A stretch of 64,000 nucleotides of DNA from Alisma plantago-aquatica (lineage: Eukaryota; Streptophyta; Magnoliopsida; Alismatales; Alismataceae). Positions 48,817-61,510 of the stretch are shown here, one piece after another. The translations under genes and the position numbers were made by a program. The notes under the pieces were generated by a model, which was given only the letters and a program-made list of their open reading frames with translations, searched no databases and was not told where the DNA came from. Location: the NCBI GenBank assembly GCA_963693085.1, contig OY856409.1, positions 506,777,803 to 506,841,802 on the forward strand, read 5' to 3'. Position 1 is the stretch's first letter. The number at the start of each line of letters is the position of its first letter.

Positions 48817-50884
48817 GAAAATATCAAAAACAAATACAATATGTATGAACACAATAACAATATTTCAATCAACCTAGTGAAAACCTAAGCCCATGATGGT
48901 GAAATTGAGGTGTCTAGGATTGGTGGAAAATGTAGGGGTTGGTCTACCTTCTAATTGTGGTAGTTGAGGTCTCCCCTACACACCTACTTAGCTGAATTTA
49001 ATTTAAGACTAGATTATTGACCTTTCCCTTAATTTACTATAGAGTCTTCTATCATCTCATCTCTTCTATAAGGATTAACCCCAGACACCCATTATATGAC
49101 AATTGGATAATCTTCTCATGTCTTTCTCAGTAAGATTGTGACTCATATGATCTCTTGATGATGGGTAGCTATGTATGGGAAAACTAAAACTCAAACAAAT
49201 TTGTAATGAATAAATTAAAGATAATGGTGCCATGATATGATCTTGAGTCAAAACTCTATTATGATAATGAATGTACTCTTGATTATGCACTCATGTGCTG
49301 TTAGATATGTGCCAATTGTTGTTTCCAAATGTAGTATACGTTCTTCCTATGTTTAAGGTAAATCACAAAGATCTTGTACTCGATGAAATAAGTGGAACTC
49401 ATGCCTTAAAAATCATAGTTGAGAGGTCACTAAACTCATGTGGCCAATATTTTTTAGGATAAACCTCAAACATTACTAAGAAAATCATTCCCTATCATTA
49501 TGTATCATGGTTATACCTTGGAGTGACTATGTATTCTGACACCTAATCATGATGCAAGGATTTATTACAAGAGGCAACTTATGATACCTTTTTATCAAAC
49601 CCATGTTTTAGTTTGGTAGATATTAGATCTCAACCATATCCTGTGATTCTCTAATTTTTGGAAAGCCTATATTGACTTCTCTATTTTACCCTTACCTTAC
49701 ATACGAAGGGAAGGGAATGGAATCATAATATCAAATATGTCAGGATCTTGAGCCATGATTGGATTATGATTAGAATAGATCATTCTTGAATCCTTGAAAT
49801 ACAAATAGATAATCAACACTCCACCCATGTACTCATTTAATATCATTTTATTTGTACAAACCCATGCTAATGCAGTGTCCTCGAAGAAAAGTGTGCTATA
49901 TTGGGGGTGGTAATTCTATTTATGACTCTCCTAACCTATGCCACATCCTTATTATGACTTTTTCAAAATGTTCATCTCTTGATTGTTTGGATACAATTTT
50001 GACCTCAATTATGTTGAATATTGGAATTAGCATAAAGTAAAAAAAAGTTGATTTGATGATAATATTGAACATGTTTATGTTAATTATAAGCTTATGGTTA
50101 AAGTTATTAGAAATACCTAGGTCTAGATCATTCATCAATCTTGAATACCAAGATAACGAAATTGATATTGATATCATGAAATGTTGCTAGATTGTTGTCT
50201 ATGGACGAATGATCACACCTATGGGCTAAATGGAAATTTATACCTTTTTCTTGAAAATTTTGGTCTCATTCAATTTAATATCAAAATATTTACTCTTGGA
50301 TTTGATATGCTAAATTTTGCCTCAAGATTATTGTTCTTGATATCGAATTAAATCATATGACATCCAATTTGGGTCTTCGGATCAACTTTGATATATATGA
50401 TTGATGACTTTCATATCCCTAACCTTCAAAACTTAGAATGATTATCATGTTGACCTCTCTATATATAAATTAATGATAAGATCCTATGTGGACTAGGGTG
50501 GGAGAATTCATTGATTTTGATATGAAAACATTTTGTCAAAATATGATGGTAGCCCAGAATCGTTGAAACACGAAATCTCAATCATTGATGTAAAATTTCA
50601 CATATGACCAAAGAAGATTAAAACCTTAACGTTGGGGTTGAAAGTCATGTATTGCCTTTGAGTAAAAGATCTATACTCTTTTGATCTACATGATGATATC
50701 TCAAATTTGTGATTATGGAGAATCCATGTGGCTATATTTTTGAGATTGATTCTTGATTTCTTTATATTTTGATAATGATGATGAGGAGGTAACGATGATG
50801 ATAAATATAAAGTAATAAAACATTTATGATATGAAATATAATGTTGGAATATGTATTGAGCATTTCAATTTTGGGGATAAAATT
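48817..50884 (+). other. Interior of the LTR-B/C element, no coding seen
   Basis: About 2.1 kb between the two LTRs. No gag, protease, RT, integrase or RNase H motif was recognised in any frame, and no clear primer site follows LTR-B. If the LTR assignment is right, this is a large-LTR, non-coding derivative (LARD-like) or a heavily deleted gypsy element. Confidence 0.5.
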
Positions 50885-50905
50885 CCTTTTGTGGTGGGAA
50901 GGGTA
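50885..50905 (+). promoter_or_regulatory. Polypurine tract before LTR-C
   Basis: 'ccttttgtggtgggaaggg' follows 'ggataaaatt'. This resembles the 'ggacgaaatt..tttaagg.ggga' region that precedes the 3' LTR in plant chromoviruses. It sets a plus orientation for the LTR-B/C element. Confidence 0.55.
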
Positions 50906-53844
50906 TGATGATGCAAAATTTTGGTATTAAAGTAATCAATGTTACTTCTATGCTCATAACATTATCAATTACACTCAGTGATGTCTCTCTCCATCCCTAT
51001 GCTAATTTTGGAATCAGTTGTATAATGTTGAATGCATATAATCACCCCTTGAATGCATTTGAAATTTTGATACTCCTCATCATCCTCATCTTGACCTCAA
51101 TCTTTTAGAGAAAATTTATGAACTGACTATGAAAATTTCACATTAATCAAACCTACAGTTTGTGATTTATGATTTTTGTAAGTTAATACAATTTTCACCA
51201 CTTTTCCACTCTTTTCCTAGCCTGAATTTCCACATTAACAATCTTCAAGATTTTCTCTTAGCCAATCATAGACCTTCAATGGGGCCTTGGATCATGGCCC
51301 TGATTGGCCATCCAGAAAGCTTTCCCTCTTCTCCTACTAGTCCACATCATGAGAGGGTTTTCCACATGGCCAACTAGCCATGTAAGGTTCATGGTCCATC
51401 CTCAAACCTTCCGTGACCTATCATGCTTATGAACCCTCCTCTTCCTCGTCTTCTTCATGCTAAGGAACCAACATCACCAAAACCATCACACTTGACCCCC
51501 TCAGACCAGATCTGACCATCACATGACCTCACAGTGCCATTATTATCTCAACCGTCCATGACTCACGCTCCCCTGACACTTCCTCCTCATTCCCTAATAA
51601 GCCTCTGACAAGCTTCTTCCATGGAGCTGCAACTACTGCCCTCTTATGATCAATCATTGGAAAAGAAGACTGGATGACCATATGATCTCGGGTCAAGTCC
51701 ATGAAGGACCTATGATCAATTTGTAAAATCACATGGCCAACTTGCTAAGGATGTGTCTAGAGTGAGGGTGGCACAACTATTGCATTGTGATCGGGTTCAC
51801 AATGGACCTACCATCCACAACTAGTGATCTTTTCTCACTTGGTAACCTCTCTCTCACACACTCATATCCAGGAAAATGCCTACATCTTTCAAGAAAGATA
51901 TCAGGTATATCATTTCTCCAAAAATACAACTATTACATTACAGTTTAATTAGAAAAAGATGCAAGATATCCATTAAAAATACTTGTAAAGCATAGAGCTG
52001 CTCAAACTTTGATGAATTTTCTTGAACTGAATGCAATAAGTATTTGGACATACAAAATACAATATTATGCCTAATCATGATCTAATAATGACTTAACTCC
52101 TTTCCATGGCTCTGATATGTAAATTTTGTATGTATTATATACCAAGTTTCTACCTCAATCCCTCTAATTTACTTAATATGATGAATTTAAAACATGTAGT
52201 GTAATTTATCTTGTCTTGTAATGATAAATCATTAATATATTGCAAACCTTTATACAATTATGAATTAAAATGATATTGAACTCTAAATTAGTAGTTTTTA
52301 TGAGTTATGACACGAAATATAACTATGATCACTCACTGTTATACTCAAACAATGACTATATGACCTGATTTATGACTTATATGGATATGCTGATGCTTAA
52401 ATCAATTAATCTAATTCTTATGATTTTCCTATTAAGATTCATGAAACACTGGTCATAAAATCTCTGACCATATTTATGGTGCATCACTCTATGACACAAA
52501 TGATCTATAATGTAATATGTAACATGAGAATGAACTTTCATGTACCTTTTGAGGTGCTGAATTCAATATTTGTAAGTGATGATACTTAAATCAAATGTAA
52601 TATAAAACCTTGATGAAAATGATACACATGACTAAATCTAACTGATTTTAATCAAATCACATTTCCTTATATTTTAGGATCACTAGTTGAGTTTTTTCCA
52701 TTATCTAATTAAGATTGTTAATCTAGTTATCTTATTACATGGTACAGTTTACCTCCTATGGGCGAGACTAGTGGTATTGAAATGCTTGTATGGATATGTC
52801 TTAAAATTCTTGGCTATACATTCTTGTCTAAGATAGATGTTCCTTAGGACTACTATGTTTCATCTTGTTTATAATATGTTCAAAAAATTACAAACATAAT
52901 CATATATGCCCATTATACAACCCTTATCATACCTACCTATATTTTCAAGGTAAGGGCACAAGGCTAGGTGTACCTAGTTAATTTGATCAAGCAAGGACAC
53001 TACAATCAAAATAGGGTTAAATGTTGACTTTTATTTTGAGGTCTCTCACAAACTTGAAAAAAGATTAAGCCCTTGGCATTTAGCCTTGCAGTCCCCTCAT
53101 GTTGAAATATGGTTTATTCTTAGTTTTGGTTTTGAATGTCCTTGACGAATGCTTTCTTTGGGAAGTTGGTCAATGCCCTTATATGATGTTGTATGTTATA
53201 TTGGAAATGCACTTAAAATATGCTTATATGTTAGAAAGAAAATGTTGTTTTTTACTTTAATTTTGTAAGTTTTAGCCAAGAAAATGTGTTACTTAAACCT
53301 ATAACTTAATGTTTTACATAGCGTATTCAAATTAGTTGTGCTTATGTGTACCAATTTAATGATTTTAGGTGAACATAACACAATGAATTTTACCAAGATC
53401 ATGCTTCTACTACATCATGATATCTATTTAGAATTTTGAAAATTTAACTCCAATGCAAGTCCAAGGGGTTTGAGTATAATTAATGGTATAGATGTTTTGT
53501 ATCTTCATATATTAAATAGCTTCCTTTAGATATGCATCTCCCTATTTGTTTCCTACAACCAATGCTAAAAATCTTATCGTTTATTATACAAATAATGATG
53601 TTTTTGTTTGTTTTATCCATATCAATCTTGTGTGATTTTCCAAAGATGTGGCATCCGAGTTGGTAAAGTTGGGGTTGTATGACCGATAGGTTGAAGGTTC
53701 TAACCTCATTGATGGGATAAATAAATCACCAATTTTCCATGAAATCTTGTGTGATTTGAGACATTCATGGGATAAATGCTCGGGTCCTCTCGCCATTGAC
53801 TGTTTAGTCAATAGAAAAGAAGATTTGGGTGATAAATGGTGACA
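50906..53844 (+). mobile_element. LTR-C
   Basis: Starts TGATGATGCAAAATTTTGG (approximate boundary) and ends near GGTGACA. It is colinear with LTR-B across its length. After subtracting the SINE and its extra target copy it is about 2.82 kb, close to LTR-B (2.87 kb). No coding. No TSD could be confirmed for the whole LTR-B/C element, so its outer edges are approximate. Confidence 0.75.
53639..53742 (+). mobile_element. tRNA-derived SINE, 104 bp
   Basis: Flanked by perfect 15-bp direct repeats (AATCTTGTGTGATTT at 53624-53638 and 53743-53757). The insert has a tRNA-like head with box A-like 'ccgagttggtaaagttgg' and box B-like 'gaaggttctaacc' about 37 bases apart, then an AT-rich tail. The segment is absent at the equivalent place in LTR-B (48690-48730) and LTR-A, which supports a clean insertion. 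I cannot name the family. Confidence 0.8.
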
Positions 53845-54174
53845 TGATGCCCCCTTAATATATTCTTTGGATGATCTGATTTCATCCAAGAGGAAGCAAA
53901 AACACACTGACTTGTGAAATTCAAGCAATCATGACATTAATATACACCTCTTGGATGCAATCAAACAAAGTCCAACATATGCATAATTTCTTAAAGAATT
54001 GCCTAAAGACAAAAGAAAATTCACAAGAATGATGCGTCAAAAGGTGAAAACCCACTAAATAAGTGAGTTAAAATCTATATCATTTAGTCCCTACAATGAG
54101 AAAGGACCCTTGGGATCCCATCATTCATTGCAAATTTGGTGGGTACCGTATTGAGCAAGCTCTCATAGATTTAG
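53845..54174 (+). pseudogene. Gypsy gag-protease fragment
   Basis: One frame gives 'IHLLDAIKQSPTYA', stop, 'FLKELPKDKRKF', the motif found between gag and protease of plant gypsy elements (usually INIPLLDAIKQ.P.YAKFLK.L). After a frame change comes 'KDPWDPIIHCKFGGYRIEQA', then 'LIDL', the lead-in to the protease active site. It stops right at the catalytic D-L at 54174, where a 12-bp inverted repeat begins. It probably continues the gene at 32565-33075. Confidence 0.65.
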
Positions 54175-54213
54175 TGTAAGGAGTGGGAACTGACAGGGGA
54201 TCCACTCCTTACA
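54175..54213. repeat. Perfect 12-bp inverted repeat
   Basis: TGTAAGGAGTGG (54175-54186) and CCACTCCTTACA (54202-54213) with 15 bases between. It starts with TG exactly where the protease coding breaks off, so it may be the edge of another LTR or a small inverted-repeat insertion. Confidence 0.7.
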
Positions 54214-55079
54214 TAATATCATAAATAATGCATACAACCCCATTCGTTCACAACCACATAATAATAACCTTCAAATAAAAGCGGTGCATAATATTTTTAC
54301 AATAGATTGGTAAAAGAAACATAGTTTTATATGTAGTGGAAATGTAAATCTAACTATTACAACATTTTGTCTAAGATTGACACAGGCCCCTTGAAGGGCA
54401 TATAACAAGATATGAAATCTAATCTAGTAGGATCAATTTGCAGTGAGAAACCTGTCCATCTAAGAAGTCTTCCTGAAGCTAGTCCTAAGTGATGCCTCCT
54501 ACTTATTTGAACTCAAGCTGCACAACCACTGGGTGGGTTGAGAGCAACACCCATAAGAGGAAGAAAACAAGAGAATGAACACCAAAAAACTTATGTCTGT
54601 GTAGTATTATAATAACTAGGCATTACTATAGACCACTGAGAGTTCAATATAAGAGATTTCAATAAAGTGATGTTTAAGAGGGATAAGTTCCTAAAAATTT
54701 AACACATCAAAAGCTGAGCCTTTTTTGATTCAACCCAAAGGATATAATTCATCCAACCTTCTTCAACAAAGATAAATGACTCTTACAATGTATCCAAGTA
54801 TCCCTTCATCTACAGATAAGGAAAACTTTGCAAAATATACGACCCTCTCACCCCCTCGAAAGACCATCATACCATCATATACATCATGTATAAAGAAAAT
54901 CAAAACAAGATATGTATCTTGTATGCTCCCTTATCCCCCATCATCTGATATAGGGTACTCTCTATTTATCTAAAATCAGGAGTCCTTTCACTTTTCTTGG
55001 AAAACACCATATATTTTTGAACACCCTCAAGTCTTCATCTATAAAGCTGGTTCATCCAAGTTCTCTCATTGCTCTATTT
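54214..55079. other. No recognisable gene, LTR-like
   Basis: Non-coding. The tract at 54520-54590 ('actgggtgggttgagagcaacaccc' region, then 'aagaggaagaaaacaag') resembles 56650-56700 ('gggtggttgggaaatcaccc', then 'aagagggaaagaaaacaag'), suggesting two related LTR pieces. Confidence 0.35.
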
Positions 55080-56300
55080 TCCTCATAGTGAACTTTTATA
55101 CCGATCATAGAAAATTCATTAAACACTTTCTTAATCTCTCACACATGGTGTATAATCTTCTGATGATACTTTGCATCACCCCATACAATATTGAGTACTC
55201 TATCATCATTAGTTTCCACCACAACTACATTATGTTTTCTTCATCACACACTTTGGGAGCCACAATCATCCAATGAGCACAAGCCTCATCATTCTCTACT
55301 ACATTTACCCATATTCTAAAAGCTAATACCAAGTGATCTTGTCTCCTTCTCACGAAACCTGTGAACTACCATCTCCACCAAGATTCTGTTTGCCTTGATT
55401 TTCCAAAAGAGATATTCATTTTTAGATTATTGAAATCAGGTGGGTGCCATGTGATGATCTTTGGGTGCCTAAATATCACTCTCATTTCACCTAAACCCAT
55501 TTTATGGCATTTTGATGAACTCTCATGTTTCCCAACTCTTGAAAAGTCTTGGTTTTCATCTCACAATTTGTTAGGCTCAGAATTTCTCTCCATCTAGTAT
55601 CATGATTCATTATCTTCCTTAAAATCTTTTGGAGGATCTTTCTCTCCAAACAGACCAACAAATGAGACTGGGTATAGTTCTATGTAGCCAACCTATAAAA
55701 GATTGACCATCCTACTCCCAAATGAACCTTAGCTAGGAAGTGATCGTGTGTTCCTCTCTGTTGAACTAAATATCTAACATATTTTCTAGGTTTATCCTCA
55801 TCTCCACTTCAACATCACTAGAGATCATAAGGTTCTGGATATTCTCCATCTTTGGATCCACACAGCAAGAACATTCTGAAGCAAATGAAAGCATACATTT
55901 TGCAATCTAATCACCAGTAGGGATGTCACTACACAATACTTTCTAGGTCAAGGTTGCTACTCTAGGTATGCCATCTCCATTCCACACTCTTTTCCATGTA
56001 TCAGGTTGATGATAGCTTTGTCTAATCAATATCTTTTTAGCCGAACTCATGGAGAAAATACAATCAGTAGTAGACATCTCCCATCAGACTTAGAGATGTG
56101 AAAATGGATAGCTTGAGCTGTAATGGAATTGACTGTTACATCCAAGATATATTTCCAAAGTAACAAAATTATACCAAGGTGAGAGGTACAATTAGAACCT
56201 TTCTAAACTTCATACAACTAGCGATCAATAAAATAGGTGGACTCTTTCATATTCAACGCTACTACCTAACCCCATGCATAGATTCTAAAGAGCTTTCTAT
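55080..56300 (-). pseudogene. Plant LINE fragment: zf-RVT and RNase H
   Basis: Minus strand, several frames. The zf-RVT region (about 56100-55600) gives 'SYHQPDTWKRVWNGDGIPRV', a stop, 'VLCSDIPTGD', 'ASECSCCVDP' and later 'WLHRTIPSLICWSVWRER', matching the order P.......W..IW....P, IP.D, CC...E and LICW.IW.ERN in plant L1-like ORF2 tails. The RNase H remnant (about 55540-55080) gives 'KIITWHPPDFNNLKMN' and then 'YGVMQSIIRRLYTM'. RT and endonuclease are absent (5' truncation, typical for LINEs). No poly(A) or target duplication was identified. Confidence 0.65.
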
Positions 56301-59300
56301 GGTACGGAACATTGCAGCCGTAAAGAGGCGATATCACATCCTTACTAAAATTTGAAGGAAATACAAAACATTCATATTTTCAAAAAGATAATAGATATTG
56401 AGGGATGCATGTATAACATTCCAAGTAAATAAGCATGCACCAGATACATATAAAATGTCAATAGTAGTAAAAATGAAAAGAAACTAAAGCTATTACATGG
56501 CTTTCATCGCTGTTCACTACATATGTTTTTCAGAAGAAAAAGATGAGAAAACAAAGGATCTAGATTTAGCAACCTAGACATCCTTCAAGCAAGTCTTGAA
56601 TATACTCATGGTCCTATTTTCCTTGATCTTGTTCAACACCCTGTCCAAAATATGGGTGGTTGGGAAATCACCCAGCAAGAGGGAAAGAAAACAAGGTATA
56701 TGTCAACAATACGAACAAGAACATAAAAAGGAAATAACATGGAAGTAAGGGATAGAAGTTCATCAATAGATGAAGAAATAAAAAGTATGAGGCATAATGA
56801 AAATAGATGCTTGTAATAACATTAAAACAGTAAAGGAATTGCATGCATGATTAATGTTGACTACATTATCTAAGTAGGGTTGAGGCACCTACCGGACCCC
56901 AACCTATATGTTAGGGGAGAAATAACACATTCCCAGTCACCTATAGAAATTATATATGGGGGAGAATAACACATTCCCCAGGGAAAAATAACACATGCCC
57001 TATCTATGGGTGGTTGTACATAAATACCACTACATTAATTAAATAGTCTAATAAAATCAACATGCTAAGATAAACTATGGCAAGTAGAAGCATCATATAT
57101 TTAAAACATGGAAGTGGGGTACAAGACCCCAGAAATAGAATATCAATACTAATTTTTGAGGCAATTTAGCCAAAGAGTCATGAATAGAGAAAATGGGGTT
57201 CATAGAAAGCCTCATAATGGAATATAGGGTTTGGTTTGCAAATATCCCAACTTAGGTGTAAGAATGCACATACATCTTTACTATGTTCAACTACCAAGTT
57301 CCACCACTTCTAGATGTTCCAAGTTCAACTTTGGCCTATTTCAATTTATTAACATTCATTAGTATATATCTTGCACATTATTGCATAGAAACCCTATGAT
57401 TGGACCTTTTTCAAAAAACTCAGATTTAGACTATGAAAATATCACCATTGGACTAATTAGGTTCTCTGATCAAGAAAACATATCTTTATGTCAATTTTGG
57501 AGTTGTGGTGATTAAGTTGTAATTTTAATGGATTTTATGTAATAAAATCATATTCCAAAAATCACCTTTCGAAAAACCTTGAAATCAGACCTCAAAAGAA
57601 TTTTGATTAGACAGAGTTCAATTTTCCAATTCCAAAACATATTTTTTTATTAATTTTGGACAAGAGGTTTAAAAGAAATAAATTTTGCAATTCTGACCAA
57701 CTAGAAAATGACATGTCAACAATTTAGTTGAAGCGAGGAAGAGAGAGAGGGAGAGGGGACGACCCGTGACTTGGCCCCCAAAACCTATCCTAGGTAATAC
57801 TTTACCCTAGGAGGGATGTAGCAATCATTTCAGGTTCATCTAGATCTAGTAACAAATTATATAACTCCAAAGAAACAAAACCCTAAACAAGAACATCATC
57901 TAAAGGTGGAGATCATCATTTAAGCATAAGATTATGAACTAACAAGCTTATAATAAGAAATAAACATGGATAAAGCTATATAACTTTCCTATAGGAAGAA
58001 GATAAGATCCCAATAAGTAGGAAACTTGAGTCATATGGGTTGGTAGCTCCAAGCACAAACTCCAAACTCGAGCAAGAATCACCTTCTTCTCTAGGATACA
58101 AACCCTAAGCAAGAGGAGCATTAAAAGAAGAGTTTTTTTGAGCTTTAGATGGAGTGACACCATGGAGGACCAGGGTTCATACCTAGAGGAATGTGGAAGG
58201 AAGATCAGTAGGGAAAATAGAGGAGAAGGGGAAGAAACCTACTTTCCTTGGTCAGAAATGCCAAAAGGTGACTTTAGAAACCCTAGATGAGCTTAGATGA
58301 AACTTAGAAGACCTTCTTCACCAAGATGGTGTCTTCTTATACCTTGGGAAAGCTCCTATGTGGAGAAATAGAGAGAGGACGAAGTTCTAAATAGGAGGGA
58401 GGTGATATGGATCAAATATTTCGATTAGTAGGTAAGGAAGGAGTATATAAAGCTTTATGGTTAAGGAAGAAACAAGGCTTGAGGTGTCCAAGCTACTTTC
58501 CATGTGTCCATATCTAAGGGTGCCCATGGTCATGCAAGCCTTTATGGATAAGGAAGAAGCAAAGCATTAGGTGTCTAATTACTTTCCATGTGTCCATGTC
58601 TAAGGGTGCCCATGGACATACAAGCCTTTATGGATAAGGAAGGAGTCTAACATGAGGTGTCCATGGAGCTTTCCATGTGTCCATAGCCTAGAGCTTCTAT
58701 GGACATGCAAATAGCTGTTCCACATCTCCTAGATACTTCTTAGCCATCAATTGTCAGTTCTCCAGGCGGAACACCAACCTCCAAACAAAGAAACCACCCC
58801 ATTGGTTGATAACTCCTAAAGATAAGCTCATCCATAAAGGGGAAAATCCCTAAAATGTCCTTGGAGAGAAACACCTACAAACCAAGGTGAAACTTGGTGC
58901 CCCATGGCCCAAAAAGCTCAAGAATGATAAGGAAACATCTAAGTATCATAAGGCATCTGATGATTTTGCAAACAAAACCTCCCATTTGGGTAAATTGCAA
59001 AAAAGTCCAAAATGCACATAAAAGTTGCATAACTTGCACAAACAACATCGAAATTGGACCAAACTTGAAATTTACACTTATCTCATGATTTTTAAAACAC
59101 CTCAAAACGTTAGATTAATATTTATAGAACTTAATTATGGTAATTAAGCTTGTTCAACACATTAAGCAAGGTTTGAGGCCTTACAGTTCTAGCACGAATT
59201 TATTTACCACTATTCCACTTATGTGGTGATTTTGCATTTTAGATCCTTAAATAAGCTTCAATGAGGTATTTATGCATAAACCCTTCCATTGGTATAATTG

Positions 59301-59427
59301 TTGAACAAAAGTTCACCAAACCACTATAAATTCCACTAATTCATCAACAAGGATATAAAGGAAAATGAGAAGAAAACTTAGGGAAAAGGGTCACATGGAG
59401 ATTACATTTAGAATTTTGTATGTTACA
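56301..59427 (-). mobile_element. Tekay-like 3' LTR and flank, left edge unresolved
   Basis: On the minus strand the LTR starts TGTAACATAC at 59427, right after the polypurine tract 'tttaaggggtgg' (59434-59446 in reverse). Inside are a 'tgtaaggcctcaaacc' tract near 59189, a TATA-like 'tttatatact' near 58449 and an 86-bp tandem repeat. The U5 end and primer site were not found, so the left boundary is a guess. No coding. Confidence 0.5.
58450..58709. repeat. Tandem repeat, three units of about 86 bp
   Basis: Units start at 58450, 58536 and 58622, each with 'aagc.tttatgg.taaggaag' followed by 'ggtgtcc' and 'tttccatgtgtccat'. They lie in the Tekay-like LTR near its TATA-like site, a common place for U3 repeats. 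Confidence 0.85.
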
Positions 59428-59446
59428 ATAATCCACCCCTTAAATA

Positions 59447-60240
59447 GGATTTTTTTACCCAAAATATTAAAAAAAAAGAGAAGTATGAGTACACAACATC
59501 TCATCTCTCAACTCTGAAGTGGTTTCTTGCAAACCATGATATTTCCACAGAACTTTCACCAACTCAATCTCCTTGTTCTTCAGCTACTTTTCTCAAGAGT
59601 CTAAGATCTTCATAGGTAGATCCTCATATGTCAGATTCTCATGAATCTCCAAAGTATCAATAGTAAGCACATGAGAAGGTACCTTTGCATACTTCTTTAA
59701 CACTGAGACATGGAGCACATTATGAATCTTATCATAGGCAGGAGGAAGAGCTAAGCGCTATGCACAATCTTCAACCTTATCCAAGATCTCAAATGGTCCA
59801 ACATAGCAGGGAATCAGTTTGCCTTTAACTTTAGATCTAGAAATAAAGCATATAGGATTGATCTTCAAGAACACATAGTCACCCACTAAAAAGCTAGTGT
59901 CACATCTCTTCTTGTCAGCATACATCTTCTATTGATCTTGAGCAGCCTTCATATGCTTCTTAATCAACTAAACTTTATCTATCATCATCTGCATATCTAT
60001 CTTCACTAGAGAATGTTGACCAACATTATCACAATGCAAAGGTGCATGACAAGGTCTACCATTAAGATCTTCAATAGGTGACATACCAATACTAGCCTGG
60101 TAGCTATTGTTGTAAGCAAACTCAACTAATGGCAGATAGACATTGTAGAAACGGTCACCTTTTGAAGCTCATAGAACCATATGCAAGATCCTTCTTCCGA
60201 ATTATAGCATCAAAACTACATTTTCTTTATCAAGATGATA
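59447..60240 (-). pseudogene. pol: Tekay-like integrase C-terminal part
   Basis: Minus strand. It begins with 'YLPLVEFAYNNSYQASIGMSP' and continues with 'MYADKKRCDTSFLVGDYVFL', 'LIPCYVGPFEILDKVE' and 'HNVLHVSVLKKYAKVPSHV'. It ends in a chromodomain-like tail ('LVKVLWKYHGLQETTSELRDEM'). Several stops. The catalytic core before 'LPLVEFAYN' is deleted: RNase H runs almost directly into it. The tail and order fit a chromovirus, probably Tekay/Del. Confidence 0.85.
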
Positions 60241-60597
60241 AATGATGGTAAAGTCATAGTCCTTAAGGTACTCCATCCACCTTCACTGTAATAGGTTCAG
60301 ATCTTTTAGTGTCAACAAGTACCTCAAGGTTTTATGGCTGGAGAAGACTTCAAACTTCAATCCATATGAATAGGGTCCCCAAATATTTAGAGCATGAACA
60401 ATGGTAGCTAGATCTAAATCATGTGTAGGCCAATTTGCTTCATTCAGTTTCAATTGGTGGGAAGCATAGACGATCACTCTACCTACTTGCATCAAGACAC
60501 ACTGTAATCCTTGTTTGGAAGCGTCAGTGTAAATGACATATGGTATGCCTTCAACATGAAAGGCAAGAATAGGTGTAGATGTCAAGCACTCCTTCAA
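60241..60597 (-). pseudogene. pol: Tekay-like RNase H
   Basis: Minus strand. Shows 'LAFHVEGIPYVIYTDASKQG', 'VIVYASHQLKLNEANWPTHD', 'LATIVHALNIW' and 'FEVFSSHKTLRYLLT'. The conserved catalytic D (YTDAS) is present; the usual 'D' in the second half reads as S (FSSHKTL for YTDHKSL). A stop separates it from the RT region. Confidence 0.88.
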
Positions 60598-61510
60598 CTA
60601 GTAGAAACAATCCTCACATTTAGGTGTCCATGGGAACTTGACCTCCTTTTATGTCAACTTGGGTCAAAGGCAAGGCTAACTCTGAGAAACTCTCAATGAA
60701 TCTCTGATAGTAACCTACTAATATGAGAAAACTACAAATCTTTGAGGGATTCTTTGGAGCTTTCCACTTGGTCACAACTTCTACCTTTATAAGATCAACA
60801 ACTATATGTCTGACAAAAATCACATGACCCAGAAACATCACTTCCTTTATCCAAAACTCACATTTTAATTTAGCATAAATTTGGTTTTCTCTCAGTATGT
60901 TGAGCACAATCCACAAGTGTTTGTGATGTTGTTCTTCCATCTCAGAGTAAACCAAAACATCATTAATGAACACCATCACAAACTAATTTAGGTAAGGGTG
61001 GAATACTCAGTTCATCAGGTCCATGTAAGCAATAGGGTCATTAGTCAAACCGAAAGGTATGACCAAGAACTCATAATGCCCATAGCGAGTTCTGAATGCT
61101 GCCTTTGGCACATCCTCATCCTTCAAACGCATATGGTAGTAGCCACTTTGTAGGACCGTCTTTGAAAACATGATGGTTGACTTCAACTGATTGAACAAGT
61201 CATCCATGCGAGGCAAGGGATAACATTTCTGAACCATCACTTAATTGAGCATGCGGTAGCCCATGCACATCCGCAACAAACTTTCCTTCTTCTTCACAAA
61301 CAAGACAGGGGCTCCCCAAGGTGAGATTCTAGGGTGAATAAAACCCATGTCAAGAAGATCCTACAACTGCTTCTTAAGATTGACTAGTTCAATAGGGGCC
61401 AAGCGGTAAGGCGACTTTGAGATCGGAGAAGTCCCAGGCATAAGCTCGATGGAAAATTCCACATCATGAGTTGGTGGCAGTCCGAGCAACTCCCTAGGAA
61501 ACACATCAAT
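60598..61510 (-). pseudogene. pol: Tekay-like reverse transcriptase
   Basis: Minus strand, in pieces separated by stops near 61370, 61242, 61005 and 60985. The start reads '[20 protein letters not shown]', then '[17 protein letters not shown]', '[20 protein letters not shown]' and '[16 protein letters not shown]'. '[20 protein letters not shown]' follows. The catalytic FIDD box reads FIND ('MVFINDVLVYSE'), one Asp lost. Gag and protease are missing: sequence right of 61510 does not read as either. Confidence 0.9.

Noticed and set aside
53639..53720. tRNA gene.
   Set aside because: The head has box-like motifs but no consistent cloverleaf pairing, and it is bracketed by a 15-bp duplication, so it is a SINE.
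53584..53928. 114-codon minus-strand frame.
   Set aside because: It spans the end of LTR-C and the SINE, with no motif; an insertion cannot have preserved a gene across it.
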